Source: Allolobophora icterica
Lineage: Eukaryota; Annelida; Clitellata; Crassiclitellata; Lumbricidae
DNA: 64,000 nucleotides
Assembly: GCA_963556255.1 (NCBI GenBank)
Contig: OY744610.1
Span: 67,654,457-67,718,456, forward strand
Direction: 5' to 3'
Shown: positions 38,871 to 51,925 of the stretch, piece after piece
Position numbering within the stretch: the first letter of the stretch is position 1
How the letters are laid out: the number at the start of each line of letters is the position of its first letter
Notes under the pieces: generated by a model
Told to the model about the DNA's origin: nothing
The model's database searches: none
What the model saw: the letters and a program-made list of their open reading frames with translations, nothing else
Translations under genes and position numbers: made by a program

Positions 38871-41800
38871 GTCATCTTCTTATGCTCCTTTTTATTATTA
38901 ATAACCTCGCGACCACCCTAGGTTTGACGAAAGGATTAGATCATTAGATTAGAGCGACATCTGTGCTCCCGGCAACCACAAGATGTTGTTAAACACTGAA
39001 TTGTAGTGAAATTGTACAGCTCTACTTAGACACCTTTTATTCGTGGCCTCTGAAATTATAAATTCTTCGTTTAATGTAATGCGCATCACGCGCCGGCGCT
39101 ATATAACTTGTTACTTCCGTGTTTATCGTTCGATCCGGTATTTAAATAAGAAATAAACTGGACAATAAACTAGTTTGCAGCATGAAACTAGTCGACTCTG
39201 AGTTGGCTTGCCCTTCGTTCGACTGTTGAATGGATGGATCCAGAATTTAACGACATCTTACGGCAAGAAAGGCCGTTGACGTCGACAGAAATTATTTTGG
39301 CGTAGTAAAGCTCTTGTTTTATAATTATTAAGTAGTTTGTGACACAGCGGCGCTAGCGGCTGCCTATCTATTATTCTCAATTGCGAGGACTGCGCATTTG
39401 TCACTGTAATACTGCTTTCTCTTAAAGGGTGAGCTTCACACTTAAAAGAGATGTGCGATTTTTTATGAACAGACCTCTAGCACAATACAACTATCCTTAC
39501 ATATATTCATAACACGCGAATAGTAGTATTCGTTTCAGTTTAATGACACTGTGTGATAAGAAAGATCGTTAGCGTCGCCCTCGTCATTTCTCCACGTTGG
39601 GACTAGCACTACCAAAGACAGGGTAGTAGAAACAATTTGCAACGAATCTCTCGGATCCTGTATACTAATATAGAATCTCTCTTCTGTTTTTACTTATAGT
39701 TAAAATATCCATTTTGAAAGAGGTGTCTTATTAATTATGAACAGTTCCTTCCACTCCTAGAGCGTAATACAGGTGAACCTTCTTCTGGCGCTCTGAATCA
39801 GACGATTTTAAGGTGTCTAAGTGGAGCTAATGAAAAACCCTATACTCAATATTATAACGAGATCTTGTGGCAACAACGGCAGTTGACGTGGACAGATATT
39901 ATTTTGAGCAGTTCTCACAGAACTTTACTTCTTTAGATTACTTGCGCCTAATTTGTGAATAACATGACGTCATTCTTTATCCATAGATTCCGTAATCCAT
40001 ACAGTTTACCTCCGATTCCGAAGTTCCAGTTTTTTAGGTAATGAAAAGGACTAAATCTGCACAAATCGTCGTAGAGTCGTAATATAAACAGTTTTAAACT
40101 GGAATTTGTCCTGGCATCGTCTGATTCTGACTCTGAGTCCGACGACACTGGCGTCGAGACGCGTAAGAAAGCAAGAGACAACAAACCACTCAACGAGGAA
40201 TGGCTGTATGGTTGCTAATGTTGTCAGTCACTTGGCATTTTTATGCGATCTTGGGATTTTTTCTGGCAAGAACTTTGGATTTCTGAAAATCGAGACTCGA
40301 AGCGTTTTTTATGGCGTCTCTTTCGCTTATATAAGGTGATAATCATACTTTAAAGAGGTGTTCAATTATTTTGAACAGCTCTCAGTTCGTATTTGGTATA
40401 ATAAAGTTCCTAAACATTAAAAATAAAATAAAACGCATCTCTGTACTTTAAACTCAATTAAACTCCAATATTTAGAATGCATCAGTCTCATCCGAGCACG
40501 ATGCGGTGAAAACTAAAAAAATACTATCGATTTCAATGGACTCTAATGCCATAAGATATCGTTACACAATGGAAACTAGCGAAATTGTAAAATAAGTTCT
40601 GTTTAGACACCTTCAAATCTTATAAATCCGAAACTATAAATATCTTTATTAATTTACTTTAGTCTTTCTTTTTTTGCCAATCCTGACACTGGAAAAAGAA
40701 TGAAACCGTCGTTAGCGGTCCTGGCGACACAAGATGTCGTTAAACATTGAATTATAGTGAAATTGTCCAGCACAGTTTTGGCACCTTTAAATCGTAACTT
40801 CTGTAATCATAAATTTCTCAAGTGCATATTAGGTAACCACTTACCAAAGGGATTTTTTCTACGTGAAACTGTCAAGAAACAATTAGCGTCTGCTTCAACG
40901 GCATTTTAATGCCACAAGTCTTACAGCGGTTTCAAACCATTTTCAGAGCAAGACAGCCTTACTAAAAGTTATGCAGTCAACTGCATCTGGCCTTAGTTTC
41001 ATTTATTTTTCTCCCGGTTGGTTCTTTGTTATAATAACGAGCAAAGTTCCTAATATTCAATCGCAGTGTTGCAATTATTTCTCCAGTCTCAGAATTGATG
41101 GAAACATGAAGGCGTCGTCAGCGGCCTTGCAACTGCAGTCATTAACCACTGAATTATAGTTAAATTCTACAATTCTACTTAGACACCTTTAAATCGCTTC
41201 TTTTAAAATTATAAATTTTCGTTTTCATTCAATCGCTAAGATGGTATCAAACAACACCAACACCGGTGATTCTTAGTAACTTATGAAAACTGTCAAGAAC
41301 ATGCCATAATATTTCGCATCGGTTTCGACGGCATTTGAATGCCAGAAGTCTTACAGAGGTTCCCAACCTTTTTCAGAGAAAAGCATCCTTACTAAAAGTC
41401 ATTCAGTCAATGGCATCTGGCCTTAATTTAACCAATTTTTCATCCAGTTAGATCTTTATTTTAATGACAAGCAGCGTTCCTTGTTTTCAACCGCAGCGTT
41501 GCGCTTATTTCCACACGAGTTTAAGTTTTTAATTAAATGACTAAGGGCCTACGTCAGTAGTGATAAGCAGTAGCTTTCTCCAGTATTTGACAGAAAACAC
41601 TGCACAAATCTTATCCAGCTGTAGTCATAACCAGTGTTTATCGACATCTTATGGACGCGAAGGCCGTTAAAGTCGCCCACACAGTGTCAACAAACAACAA
41701 CTAACAAATAGATTCAATGCTCGGATTCCATCGAGCATTTTATGCATTGTCGAATTGTCGTCAACGGCCTTTGATGTCATAAGACGACTTAAAACCTTGG

Positions 41801-42814
41801 GATAATAGTATTATGTTGTAAATACTTTCGCGACTGCCAGTACTCTGGTGGTGCCAATCCTAAGCCTGGAGAAAAGGTGAGGGCGACTTCAGCGACCCTG
41901 GCAACCACAAGATGTCGTTATAGTGAAATTGTATAGCTGTGCTTGGACACCTTTAAATCGTTCTTGTACTAAAATATACATTCCCCGTTTTCGCTCAATC
42001 TCAAAGTAGACTCAAAGTAGAGTCTAGTGTAATGGTTGTATGTGTGACAAATATAAATAATTTGAAGATTAAAGTGGTAGATTGAGAATCTGGATTGAAG
42101 TGGTGGTTCTCTTATATTATCAAATCTGTATCACATGTTAGTTGTTACAAATTTACTTCTTTATTACTGTTTAATTGTATAGATTGATAACTCTTGAAAA
42201 TACAGAAATAGAATATTTAAGAATCTCATGATTACGAAAATTACTTGTCTTATAAACTTGTAATAAAACTTTTTTTAATGCTCAAATAAATAGATTAAGA
42301 ATACCATGTGCACTGAGAATATTCATCAAGATTTTTTTGTACATCTAAAATTTCATGTTTTATGATAACAGATGCAAAGATATTGTTTAAAATGTCTTAT
42401 CACAGTTCATGTATAATAGACATTATTAACTGTATTATCTTATGTTGTTAACCAATGAACACTAATGACATTATAAATTCAGTTCTGAACTTCTGACACC
42501 TTTAAATGGTGTCTTACAGATGTTATAAATTCATTTTACTGTACTGTGTATTATGTGAATTGTCGTCAACGGCCTTTGGTGTCATAGGACGACGTTAAAC
42601 TGTGGAATAATAAAAAATCTCAAAGTATCGCCCACACAATACTCAAGCCCACGATTATTAGTAACTAAAAGGATTATTACATTTCGCATCGTCTTCAACG
42701 GCATTTAAATGACAAACTCTTACAGTTGTTCCAATCCTTTTTCAGAGTAACACATCCTTACTAAAACTCATTCCTTACTATTAAAAAAGTTTCTTTAAAA
42801 CTCGGGGAGGGCAG
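38871..42814 (+). repeat. repeat mosaic segment 3
   Basis: Modules lie near 39030, 40606, 40780, 41188, 41948 and 42487. F-arms are near 40675 and 41846, and a truncated R-arm is at 41622-41680. The stretch 39080-39320 (GGTATTTAAATAAGAAATAAACTG...GTGGATGGATCCAGA) recurs at 59350-59610. An inverted module (GATTTTAAGGTGTCTAAG) near 39808 recurs at 60790. No coding sequence is recognised. Confidence 0.65.
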
Positions 42815-43100
42815 TTGTACTGTATTGTATTCGGCCATTTATAAAGCGCTTCTAGCGGGAGAGCCATTCAGAAGCGCTCCCAGTGCCAAAGACCTCCTGA
42901 GACAAAGCGAGTTGTACATACACTGTTAAAGGTGGAGTGGACTTGTCCCCCTGGACCCTACGGGATCGCCGCCCCTGCTTAATGTAGCGCATTTTGTTGA
43001 CCCTCACAAAAATGCTGGGCACTAAATTGTTCACGATCGCTACGTCGCGTCAGAAGGGTCCAGAGATACAAAGTGAAGAACCAAGTCTGGTTGAGAAAGG
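42815..43100 (-). mobile_element. LINE 3' end fragment plus truncated hAT-like MITE
   Basis: Minus-strand GCGCTTTATAAATGGCC near 42835-42850 matches CR1-like LINE 3' tails, preceded by the FGTGSASEWLSR-type coding end. Sequence 42910-42979 matches the left end of the MITE at 1424 in reverse (CAGGGGCGGCGATCCC). From 42983 the TGTAGCGCATTTTG dispersed repeat begins. Confidence 0.5.
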
Positions 43101-43859
43101 ACCAGTTAGAGAAATTAGGGCGACATCGGCGATCCTGGCAGCAACAAAAGTCGTTAACCACTGAATTATAGTGAATTGCGCGTACCTAATTAAACACCTT
43201 TAAATCGTGTCTTCCCGAGGCTATAAATGCCTAAGGTTCACCTCATCGGCAGGTTGGTTGACACTTTTAAATGGTGTCTTTCGGACGCTATAAGTATCTT
43301 GTTTTCTGTAAATTGCATTTATGAATTGTCGTCAACGGCCTTTGATGTCATAAGACGACGTTAAATGTTTGGATTAATAATAATAATCGGCAGGTTTATT
43401 TTCAATAAGAACCCGATCCTATAATTGTTAGTAACTAATGGGACTGTTTTCTACTGTCAATAAACATTACTTTTCCCATCAGCGTCAACGGCATTTTAAT
43501 GCCAGAAGTCTTAGAGAGGTTCCCAACCATTTTCAGAGCAAGGCACCTTTACTAGAAGTCATTCAGTCAACGGCACCTGACCTTAATTTCATCTGTTTTT
43601 CTTCCTGTTCTTTATCTTAACTACGTGCAAAGCTACTTGTATTCAACCGCAGTTTCCTATGGTACTTTAAGTTTTAAAAAGAGGATTAGATCTGTGTCAG
43701 TAGTTTTCAACAGTTTTTGACAAAGAGCTGCAAATCCAGCCGCTCAACACCTGTCTTAGCATTTGACGGCCCTATGTTAACTGAAATTTTACTGCTCCTG
43801 ACCACCACGATTCAACGAATCACGATCAATGCCGATTGAAGCTTAACATGGTACAGTCA
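43101..43859 (+). repeat. repeat mosaic segment 4
   Basis: Two modules occur in tandem near 43192 and 43260. The unit body follows (TTTTCTAC, CATTTTAATGCCAGAAGTC, TCATTCAGTCAACGGCACC). Confidence 0.65.
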
Positions 43860-43862
43860 TAA

Positions 43863-43864
43863 AC

Positions 43865-43952
<88 letters not shown>
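43863..43952. repeat. (ATT)n microsatellite
   Basis: About 30 uninterrupted ATT units. Confidence 0.97.
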
Positions 43953-43954
<2 letters not shown>

Positions 43955-45892
43955 AGAGTTAAACCATGAAATAATAAAATTGTTTGTAAATAACTCCAAG
44001 ATTGCCTGTACTCTGGTAGTGCCAGGCCTAAGTCTGGAGAAAATGTGTGGGCGACGTCAGAGGTCTTGGCAACCATAAGGTGTCAATAAACACTGAATTA
44101 TAGTTAATTTGTACCACTCTTCTTAGACACCTCTAAATTGTTCCTTACCGAAATTATAAATACTTCAGTTTCGTTTAATCCAGATATTACTTCGCGAGTG
44201 GCCAGTATAATCACTGTCAGTGACTAGGCCCTAATGGAATTATGTTTTCTGCGTGAAAACTATCAGCTAAAGTTTCCCATCGGCTTCAACAGCATTTTAA
44301 TGCCACAAGTCTTACGAAGGTTCCCAACGATTTTCAGGGCAAGGCACCTTACTGTACAAATTATTATACAATCCAACCTTTGCTCGGATCAAAGCACCCT
44401 GACTAGAAGTCAACTACACCTGGCCTTATTTTCATTTCTTTTCTTCAACTTATTTATTTTAATAAAAAGCAACTTTTCATGTATTTAACGTCAGTTTTGC
44501 GACTATTTCTACACTACATAATTTTTTTTAAATATTTGTGGGCCTGCGTCAGTTGTGATAATCAGTAGCTTTCAACAGTTTATGACACAAAACCTGCACA
44601 GATATTATCCAGCCGCGGCACTCCTAGAGCAGGTTCACGGCACCCAGGTTGGGAAACAATTGTCAATAATGTTGGCATTGTTGGGTAAGCGGAGACATTG
44701 TTGAAGGAACTGATATATTTAGCCTATGATAGCGAATACAGATTTGTACACTGATGTAACAGCTCATTGCTTACATTGGACAATGCATTGTCCAAAGACA
44801 TCTTACGGATGCCAGGGCCGTTGACGTCGCCCTCCTCGTTTCTCTAGCCTTTGTTTTGTTACGACCAGAGGTCGAGCAGTGGCGGAGTCAAATACTATTA
44901 CACGGCAAGTGGCGGATGTGCAAACGCGGTTTCGTCATTACGACGTCATTTCATTTCCGTTGACGTCGTCTTCTTGACTTTTCAACCATTTTGAAGGCAC
45001 TTTTTTCAATCCCTTTCGTTTCAACTCCAACGCATGCCAGGGTGAAAAATATAAAACAAATGCTTTCGACGTCAATGGCATTTTATGCCATAAGATGAGA
45101 TTATCAAACAACGTAGATTAGTAACATTGTGAAACTCCTGCTAGAAACCATTCAATCGTCGTGAATTTCAAAGCTATCAATACCGTCGTTCAACCGCAGT
45201 CTATAGTCCGAATCCTTGTTTAAACAGGAGGGCTACCCTAATCATCGTTGTCAATAAACAGTAACTAACCTCTATAATAGTGCAGTCCGAAGCCTGGAGA
45301 AAGGAGAAAGGTGACGTTGACGGTCCTGCCAACCACAACATGTCGTTGAACACTTAATTATAGTGAAATTTTACACCTCTGCCTAGACACCTTTACGAGG
45401 CTATAAATGTCTCATTTTCGTTCGGAGGAGAAGTATGATCAACACGTGCCCATTAATTTTACTAAAAGTTTATCGCAATTCAACTCTATTATTTAGAATA
45501 CCAAAGTCTCATTCGAGATGAAAACTATAAAGAAAAAACACCATCACAATGAAAACTAGCGAAATTATAAAAAGGTCTGTTTTAACACCTTCAAATCCTA
45601 TTATTTCGACGCTATAAATAACTTCATTAAATTACTGTTTGCCTGTTAACTTTTCTGTCTCGCTTCGTCTTTCTTTCTTTGTCTGTCTATTCGTGTTGGA
45701 GCTGACTTAGCTGTCTCTCTGTATCGGTATATATGTCTCTAGAAGTCTCTAGGTCACTACCCTCCCTGCTAGTGCCAAGCCTGGAGAAAGGAGGGCAGCG
45801 ACGCTAATCATCTTTGTTATAACACCGTATCAATAAACAGCAACTAACCAATAGATTTAATGCTCGGGATCCACCCAGCAGTGTATATGTTA
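43953..45892 (+). repeat. repeat mosaic segment 5
   Basis: An F-arm (44019-44105) and R-arm (44793-44850) bound a unit of about 830 bp. A CRE-ETS-CRE-like cassette is at 44940-44970. Modules lie near 44128, 45150, 45386 and 45594. A further F-arm is at 45273-45365. Confidence 0.7.
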
Positions 45893-46052
45893 CAGGGAAT
45901 GTGTATTTTCAGGGAATATGTATATTCCCTGAAAATTTCAGGGTATATGTATATTCCCTGATTCACTCAGGGAATGTATACATTCCCTGAAAAAACAGGG
46001 TATATACATATTCCCTGAAATCTTCAAGTGATTTCTATACACATTCCCTGAA
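45893..46052. repeat. cluster of CAGGGAAT...ATTCCCTG palindromes
   Basis: At least four near-perfect palindromes built from CAGGGAAT or CAGGGTAT arms around TATGTATA-type centres occur in 160 bp. One at 45967-45990 is a perfect 24-bp palindrome. Half-sites flank them. Confidence 0.9.
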
Positions 46053-46980
46053 AGCTGATTATACTCATGAAAGAAAGAAACGAGTATAACTTCAGTTTAA
46101 CTGTAGGACATGATTGAATAAAAAGGCCAGAAACCGACATGTGACGGGTTTTGAGCCTCTGTGTCACTTAGAGTTTTGTGGAGAATCGGATTTATATAGC
46201 GCCATGACACGGTTGCAGATTTTGCAAACTGATGCAACAGCACATTGCTTACTTGGACCAGTATGCTCTAGTCATAACCACTGTTTAACGACGTCTTACG
46301 GATGACAGGGCAGTCGACGTTGCCCTCCTGCTAGTCTTTGGCTTGGTATTAACAGAGTATCTCCAGTGGAAGGGTTGTTCAATTACGCGGCAAGTGACGT
46401 AATATACCCTGTTTCGTCATTACGACGTCATTTCATTTCCGCTGACGTCATCTTCAACCATTTTGAAGGCACGGTTTTCAATCCCTTACATTTCTATTCC
46501 AAAATATGCTTCGGTGAAAACTATAAAAGATTATATCGACGTCAGTAGCCTTAGATGGCATAAGATGAAATTATAAAACAACGTAAATTCGTAAAAATGT
46601 GAAAGTCCGACAAGACACCTTTAAATCGTTGAGTGTTTTGAGGATATAAACGCCGTCGTTCACTCGGCGTATAATTTGGATTCTAATCCTCGTCTGAAGA
46701 TGAGGACGGTGCTAATCATGTTTGTTAAGATACAGTTTCAATAAACAGCAACTAACCTATATATAGTGCTAGTGCTAATTCTGGAGAAAGCATGAGGGGA
46801 CGTCACTGGTCTAGGCAACAACGAGATGTCGTTAAACACTCAATAATAGTGAAATTGTACAGCTCTCTTTAGACACCTTTAAATCGTGTCTTTCAAAAAA
46901 TATAAATTCCTCAATTTCGTTGAGTCGCGAAGTCTCATCCGTACGCTGAACAAGTACACATTTGTTAGTAACTAATGGAT
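46053..46980 (+). repeat. repeat mosaic segment 6
   Basis: R-arm at 46270-46350, CRE-ETS-CRE-like cassette at 46415-46452, modules near 46613 and 46872, F-arm at 46767-46850. Confidence 0.65.
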
Positions 46981-46984
46981 TAAT

Positions 46985-47192
46985 GAAAACTTGATAGGGC
47001 CTACCTGAGCATCAAAGCCGACTAATGCAACTAGAACAAGCTAGACGCTGTAGATGAACGAGCAGCTAATTAGCGTCAGTGATCATTCTTGTAGAGAATA
47101 CGGAGTATAAAATTATGATCGTCTTTTTCGGGTAGGGTAAATTTATGCGTCCACTGCTAGAAAGCATAGAGCAGGCCACGTAGCACATGATT
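46985..47192 (-). pseudogene. LINE C-terminal fragment, second copy
   Basis: It matches 36350-36560 (GAGCAGCTAATTAGCGTCA, TTCGGGTAGGGTAAATTTAT, GTAGCACATGATT) and is disrupted by small deletions. It ends directly at MITE copy 3. Confidence 0.65.
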
Positions 47193-47380
47193 AGTGACGT
47201 CTACCAACGGGGGCGGGGTTGGGACAGCGACATCCCACGGTTGCTAGAAGTGGGGGTTTACCATGCATGACGCTGAAATACATAATAATTACTTTACAGT
47301 TCTGAGTGACTTCAGAGCCACTTATATATAAGAGTGGCGGTTTGTTTTCCCATTCCAGTTTGGGGCGGTAGACGCCACTG
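47193..47380. mobile_element. CAGTGRCGT MITE, copy 3
   Basis: AGTGACGTCTACC...GGTAGACGCCACTG. The right flank ATTCCATGTCTGGAAAAGG matches the other copies. The left flank is a LINE fragment instead of the usual arm. Confidence 0.6.
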
Positions 47381-48640
47381 ATTCCATGTCTGGAAAAGGA
47401 TGAGGACGATGTCGGCGGTCCTGTAAACCACAAGATGTCGTTAATCACTGTACTATAGTTAAATTGTACAGATCTACTTAAACACCTTCAAATCGCTTTT
47501 CCAGAAATTATAAATTATTTATTTCATTCAATAGTGAGATTCTACCAAGAATAGGTTGTCCACAATTGTTAGTAACTAATGGAACTGTGTTTTCTACGTG
47601 AAAACTGCCTAAATTACTTCGCATCGGCATCAAAGGTTTTTAATACTATAAGTTGTTTAGAGCAAAGCACTTTTACTAGAAGTCATTCAGTCAACGGCAC
47701 CTGGCCTTAATTTCATTTATTTTTTCTTCAAGTTATTTATTTTAATAAAGAGCAATTTTGTGGGCTTACGTCAGTAGTGATAGTCAGTGGTTTTCAAGTG
47801 TTTTTGACAGAAAAGCTGCACAAATATTATCCAACCGCGGCACCCCTAGAGCAGATTCAAGGAATCCAGGTTTGGAAAGCGTAATGTAAGCATTATAGAG
47901 AAAGCGGCGACATTGATAGATGAACGGATTATTTAGCGCTTTGAGAACTGATGCAACAGCGCACTACTTACAATGGACCATTACGCTCCAGTCAAAACCA
48001 GTGTTTAACTACTTCTTATGGAAGCCAGGGCCGTTGACGTCGCCTCCTACTTCTCTGGCCTAGGGACTGGCACTACCAGAGAAGGGGCAATGGCGGAGTC
48101 ATACCATTACGCGGATTGATACGCGGTTTCGTCGTTGCAACGTAATTCATTTTCGCTGACGTCATCTTCTTGATTTTTTCAACCATTTTGAAGGTATGGT
48201 TTTCATTCCCATTCATTTCAACTCCAGTATTTAGAATTAGTCTGTGTCATAAAAGCATGCTAGGATAAAAACTACAGAAAAAATTACTGTCGAAGTCAAT
48301 GGCCTTTGATGCCATAAGATGAGTTTGTGAAACAACGGAAACTCGTAAAATTGTGAAACTCAGCCTAAACACCTTCAAATCGTATTTCTCTAAGATATTA
48401 ATACCGTCCTTCAACCGCTCTATTATGTTTAGCACACAATTGCCATAAAGAGGTAACGGTAATCATCTTTCAAACGACACGGTGTCGTGAAAGGGCAACT
48501 AACCAACTATTGTATACAATTTTCAATTGTCGTCTAATGGCCTTAGATGTCATAAGACGACGTTAAACTTTTGAATAATAAAAAATGTTAATAAATAATG
48601 CCGCGACTGGTAGTGCCAGTCCCAAGTCTGGAAAAAGGAT
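47381..48640 (+). repeat. repeat mosaic segment 7
   Basis: F-arm remnant near 47392-47450, R-arm at 47994-48075, CRE-like cassette at 48140-48168, modules near 47480 and 48368. An F-arm starts at 48612 and is cut by a LINE insertion. Confidence 0.65.
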
Positions 48641-48654
48641 GAATGCGACGTTAG

Positions 48655-49545
48655 CTGTCAAGGCCTGTCCAGTCAACACAATGGCGGCTTTGGTCGACTT
48701 TCAACGACCTGCTGGGCCGTCATCGATCAACACCATCGCTCTAAGATCCCTCCTTTACTGCATCCGATTTCTCGAAATACTTCGCTGCTAGAGTCCAATT
48801 GGTTCGCAACAACACCGCCGGTTCTTCTCCGCCTGACTTTCCTCCTACCGACCATCGGCTCTCAGCTCTTCACGAGATCTCCAGTCTCGAGCTGTGCAGT
48901 ATCATCTTGGCTTCAGCAGCGAAATCCTGCGAACTTGACTCCCTTCCTCCTCTCCTGCTCTAGGATTACATCGATGTCCTTCTATCTTTCCTGACCCTCC
49001 TGTGCAACTCCTCGCTCCGAGACGGTACTCTTCCAGCTTCGACGAGGTCGATTGTTACTCCTATCCTCAAGCAAACCGGTCTCGACTCTTCGGACCCTGC
49101 ACACTTTAGACCCATTGCGAACGTCTCGTTTATTTCTAAAATCATCGAGACATGTTGCTATGTGGTTTCCGCAAAGGTCACTGGCTGGCTTCCTACTTTT
49201 GTGACCGCTCCTCTTTGGTTGTTTACTGTTAGCAGGTCCCTCTGGACAGTCCGTTTTGGCCTTCCTCAGGGATCAGTCTTGGACCCCCTCCACTATATTA
49301 TCTTCACCTCTGATCTCAGTCGTCTTCTTGCCATCTGCTCTTTGTCCCACCATTTATATGCTGACGACATACAGTCTTAAACACACTGCTTCCCTCTGAC
49401 GCCGCTGCTGCAGTCCGCCTCATGTGCCATTCCACCGACTCCTTTACTGCCTAAATGTCTTCCAACCGCCTTCGCTTGCATCCCGCAAGACTCGATGCAT
49501 GTGGCTGGGCACCCCTAGACAGCTTGCTAAAATTGAGCACGCTAG
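48655..49545 (+). pseudogene. CR1-like LINE reverse transcriptase fragment
   Basis: With frame corrections it reads LLCNSSLRDGTLPAS, HFRPIANVSFISKIIE, then after a deletion GLPQGSVLDPLHYIIF, HHLYADDIQ and MSSNRLRLHPAR. These are RT motifs of CR1-like LINEs, with the YADD catalytic box retained. Internal stops and the deletion make it inactive. Confidence 0.8.
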
Positions 49546-49890
49546 TCTGGCTGGCAGAAGATCAGGGAGAGAAGATTAAGAGAGAGATTGGGAGGTGGAG
49601 GGGTAGAGGTATCTGGGTAAGGCTTTTTAACCCTCAGTCTGGTGAACACTTCCATCTGATCAAAAGCATACTAAGGTGTAAACTCTAACAAAAGCTATCG
49701 ACGTCAACGGCCTTTGATGTCAGAAGATATAAGTAAGTAAGTAAGTAGCCTTTTAATAATGCAAGTCAAACGCTCACATTTTACAAACTAGACAGTTGAT
49801 GTTAATATTACTGTCCATGGATCGGGAAAAGCAGCTATATATGAGCGCTTCTGACGCTCGCTTCAAGATGATAAACTGTTCGAAGAACGG
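49545..49890 (+). repeat. dispersed repeat and (AAGT)n
   Basis: GGCAGAAGATCAGGGAGAGA to CTTCCATCTGATCAAA matches 20217 and 37256. A module start (ATCGACGTCAACGGCCTTTG) and an AAGTAAGTAAGTAAG block near 49731 follow. Confidence 0.55.
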
Positions 49891-50075
49891 CTAATTCATT
49901 GGTAGCCGATGCTGTAAAGCTCCCACCTTCTTTGCGCCTATTTCCACGAGGCAGTTCACCTGCATGATTTCTACCGCCTCTTTAAGTCTTCTCTTTTTAA
50001 CCGCGGCTGTACTGGGAGCACTTCTGAGTAGGTTTCTGGAAGAAGGGCTATATAAATTATCAAAATGAATGAATG
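49890..50075 (+). pseudogene. LINE C-terminal end and 3' tail
   Basis: Reads LPPSLRLFPRGSS- and FKSSLFNRGC-like sequence, then GGGCTATATAAATTATC and a GAATGAATG tail. Confidence 0.5.
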
Positions 50076-50089
50076 GATAACTCTATCCA

Positions 50090-50460
50090 CGCCCTGTATT
50101 TTAATGGAAACTGTAACAGGCCTTAGTGTTGATTGTGTGAAGACTTTCATTGGGAAACATTATTGACAATTGCATTAAGAATCAACTGTAATTGATTTAG
50201 TTCATTTAAGTTGGAAAGACTGTGGTAATTTCAATATTTGTCAACTATTTAAAATAAAAGGATAGTTGGAACCAGACCAGCTATTGAGTGCTGTTGTTAA
50301 TGAGTCCTGTTCTTAGACAGTTAGTTTCACAAAGGTTACCTACGATGCTCAGTCAAATACTGGAAGAAAGCGGATGTCAAACAGGTAAAACAGAGTCATC
50401 GTCTATAGAAGTAGAACCCCTGAGGCTGAGTTCGAATCCCAGCCTGATGTACAGTTAGCC
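50090..50460. other. unassigned sequence with tRNA-like B-box
   Basis: Mostly unrecognised. GAGTTCGAATCCCAGCC near 50430 resembles a tRNA T-arm, but no A-box partner is clear. Confidence 0.3.
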
Positions 50461-50850
50461 TTGAGCCCTGAAGGTAATGAGGAGATAATATGGTCCTACT
50501 CCTGGTCTCTAGGAGCTCCTAAATACCTTTGTGACCTAATGCGTAAACCTCTATCTGCTCTCTCTTCCCGCCCTCTTCGGTCTGCTGACCGCCTTGATCT
50601 ACTTGTCCCTCACGCAAGGACTTCGATGGATCAACATCGTGCTTTTGCCATCCTTGGCCCTTCCTTATGGAATGACCTGCTTCCCTCTCTCCGTAGCAAG
50701 ATATTGCTTGGGATCTCGCCCTCTTCTCTCCGCTGCCTAAAGACCTTTCTTTACCCTCGGGGCTGACACGCTGGGAGCGCTTCTGAATAGTTTATACTGT
50801 GAGAGGCGCTTTATAAATAATCATATAAGACATGATAAGATAAGATAAGA
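50461..50850 (+). pseudogene. CR1-like LINE C-terminal fragment and 3' tail
   Basis: An open stretch of 101 codons reads LDLLVPHARTSMDQHRAFAI, LGPSLWNDLLPSLRS and LRCLKTFLYPRG, the usual LINE C-terminus. GAGAGGCGCTTTATAAATAA and an AGATAAGATAAG tail follow. Confidence 0.8.
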
Positions 50851-51188
50851 ATATGGAGCGATGAGGCCCCCATAAACCCAGAGGCGTTACCCGGGGTAAC
50901 ACTCACCTCTTGCTCAGAGGTCACGGACATCCCTCGACATCCTATGGTACCAGAATTTGAAGACAAAGGCTCAGGCTAAAAGCTGACTTGCATCTCGCCA
51001 AGACGCAGCGAACGTCTTCAAATGGTTCCACCTGTGCATTATCTTAAAAGTCAGGTTAAGGTGACTCCATTGGCCTCCGAGAAAATGCGGACCTCATCGC
51101 CAGACGTCGGTACACCGCGTGACCCGCCCGTTTCAAAATTATAAAACAAATTTTAAATAACTCCGCGAATGGTAGTGCCAGTCCCAAG
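50851..51188. other. unassigned sequence, then mosaic F-arm
   Basis: 50851-51130 is unrecognised. From about 51130 the F-arm lead (AATAACTCCGCGAATGGTAG, GTGCCAGTCCCAAG) begins and is interrupted by MITE copy 4. Confidence 0.4.
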
Positions 51189-51384
51189 CAGTGACGTCTA
51201 CCAATGGGAGGATGAGAGAGCGATATACCATGGTTGCTAGAAGTGGGAGGGGGTGTACCACGCATGATGCTGACGTATATATAGCAATTACTTAACAGTT
51301 CTGAGTGACTTCTTAGCCTCTAATACATAAGTCGGCCACACTGGGGTTTGATCTTCCATTCCAGGTGGGGGTTAGACGCTTCAG
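51189..51384. mobile_element. CAGTGACGT MITE, copy 4
   Basis: CAGTGACGTCTACC...GTTAGACGCTTCAG, flanked by GTCCCAAG and ACCCCAAG. Confidence 0.65.
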
Positions 51385-51925
51385 ACCCCAAGTCTGGGAA
51401 AAGGATGAGGGGATGTCAGTGGTCCTGGCAACCGCAAGATGTCGTTAAACACTAAACTATAGCTAACTTGTGCGGAACTCCTTAAACACCTTTAAATCGT
51501 GTTTTTCAGAAACTATTAATTTCCTATTTTCGTTCAATCGCGAGGTAACCGACGAATAGGATCTCGTACCAGAATAATTTGCTGGTAACTATTAGATAAT
51601 TAGAACTATGTTTCTACATAAAAAATTTCACATCGGAGTCAATGGCTTTTAATACTAACTTACAGATGTTCCAGACCTTTCTTTAGAGCAAAGCACCCTT
51701 ATTAGAAGTCACGGTACCTGGCATTAATTTCATTTATTTTTCCAGTTCTTCACCTTAATGACGAGCAAACGTTCCATGTCTTCAACCGCAACTACTTTAT
51801 TTCTTTTAAAATTCGTGGGCCTTTGTCAGTTGTGATACGCCCTAGTTTTAAACAGTTTCTGACAAAAAAGTTGCATAAATATCATCCAGCCGCGGCATCC
51901 CTAGAGCAGATTCACGGCACCCAGG
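51385..51925 (+). repeat. repeat mosaic segment 8
   Basis: F-arm continuation, module near 51485 and unit body ending CGGCACCCAGG, where the next MITE inserted. Confidence 0.65.

Noticed and set aside
39900..40340. Short open frames around 40 kb as host exons
   Set aside because: Low-complexity or random composition, no splice logic, and partial overlap with recurring mosaic sequence.
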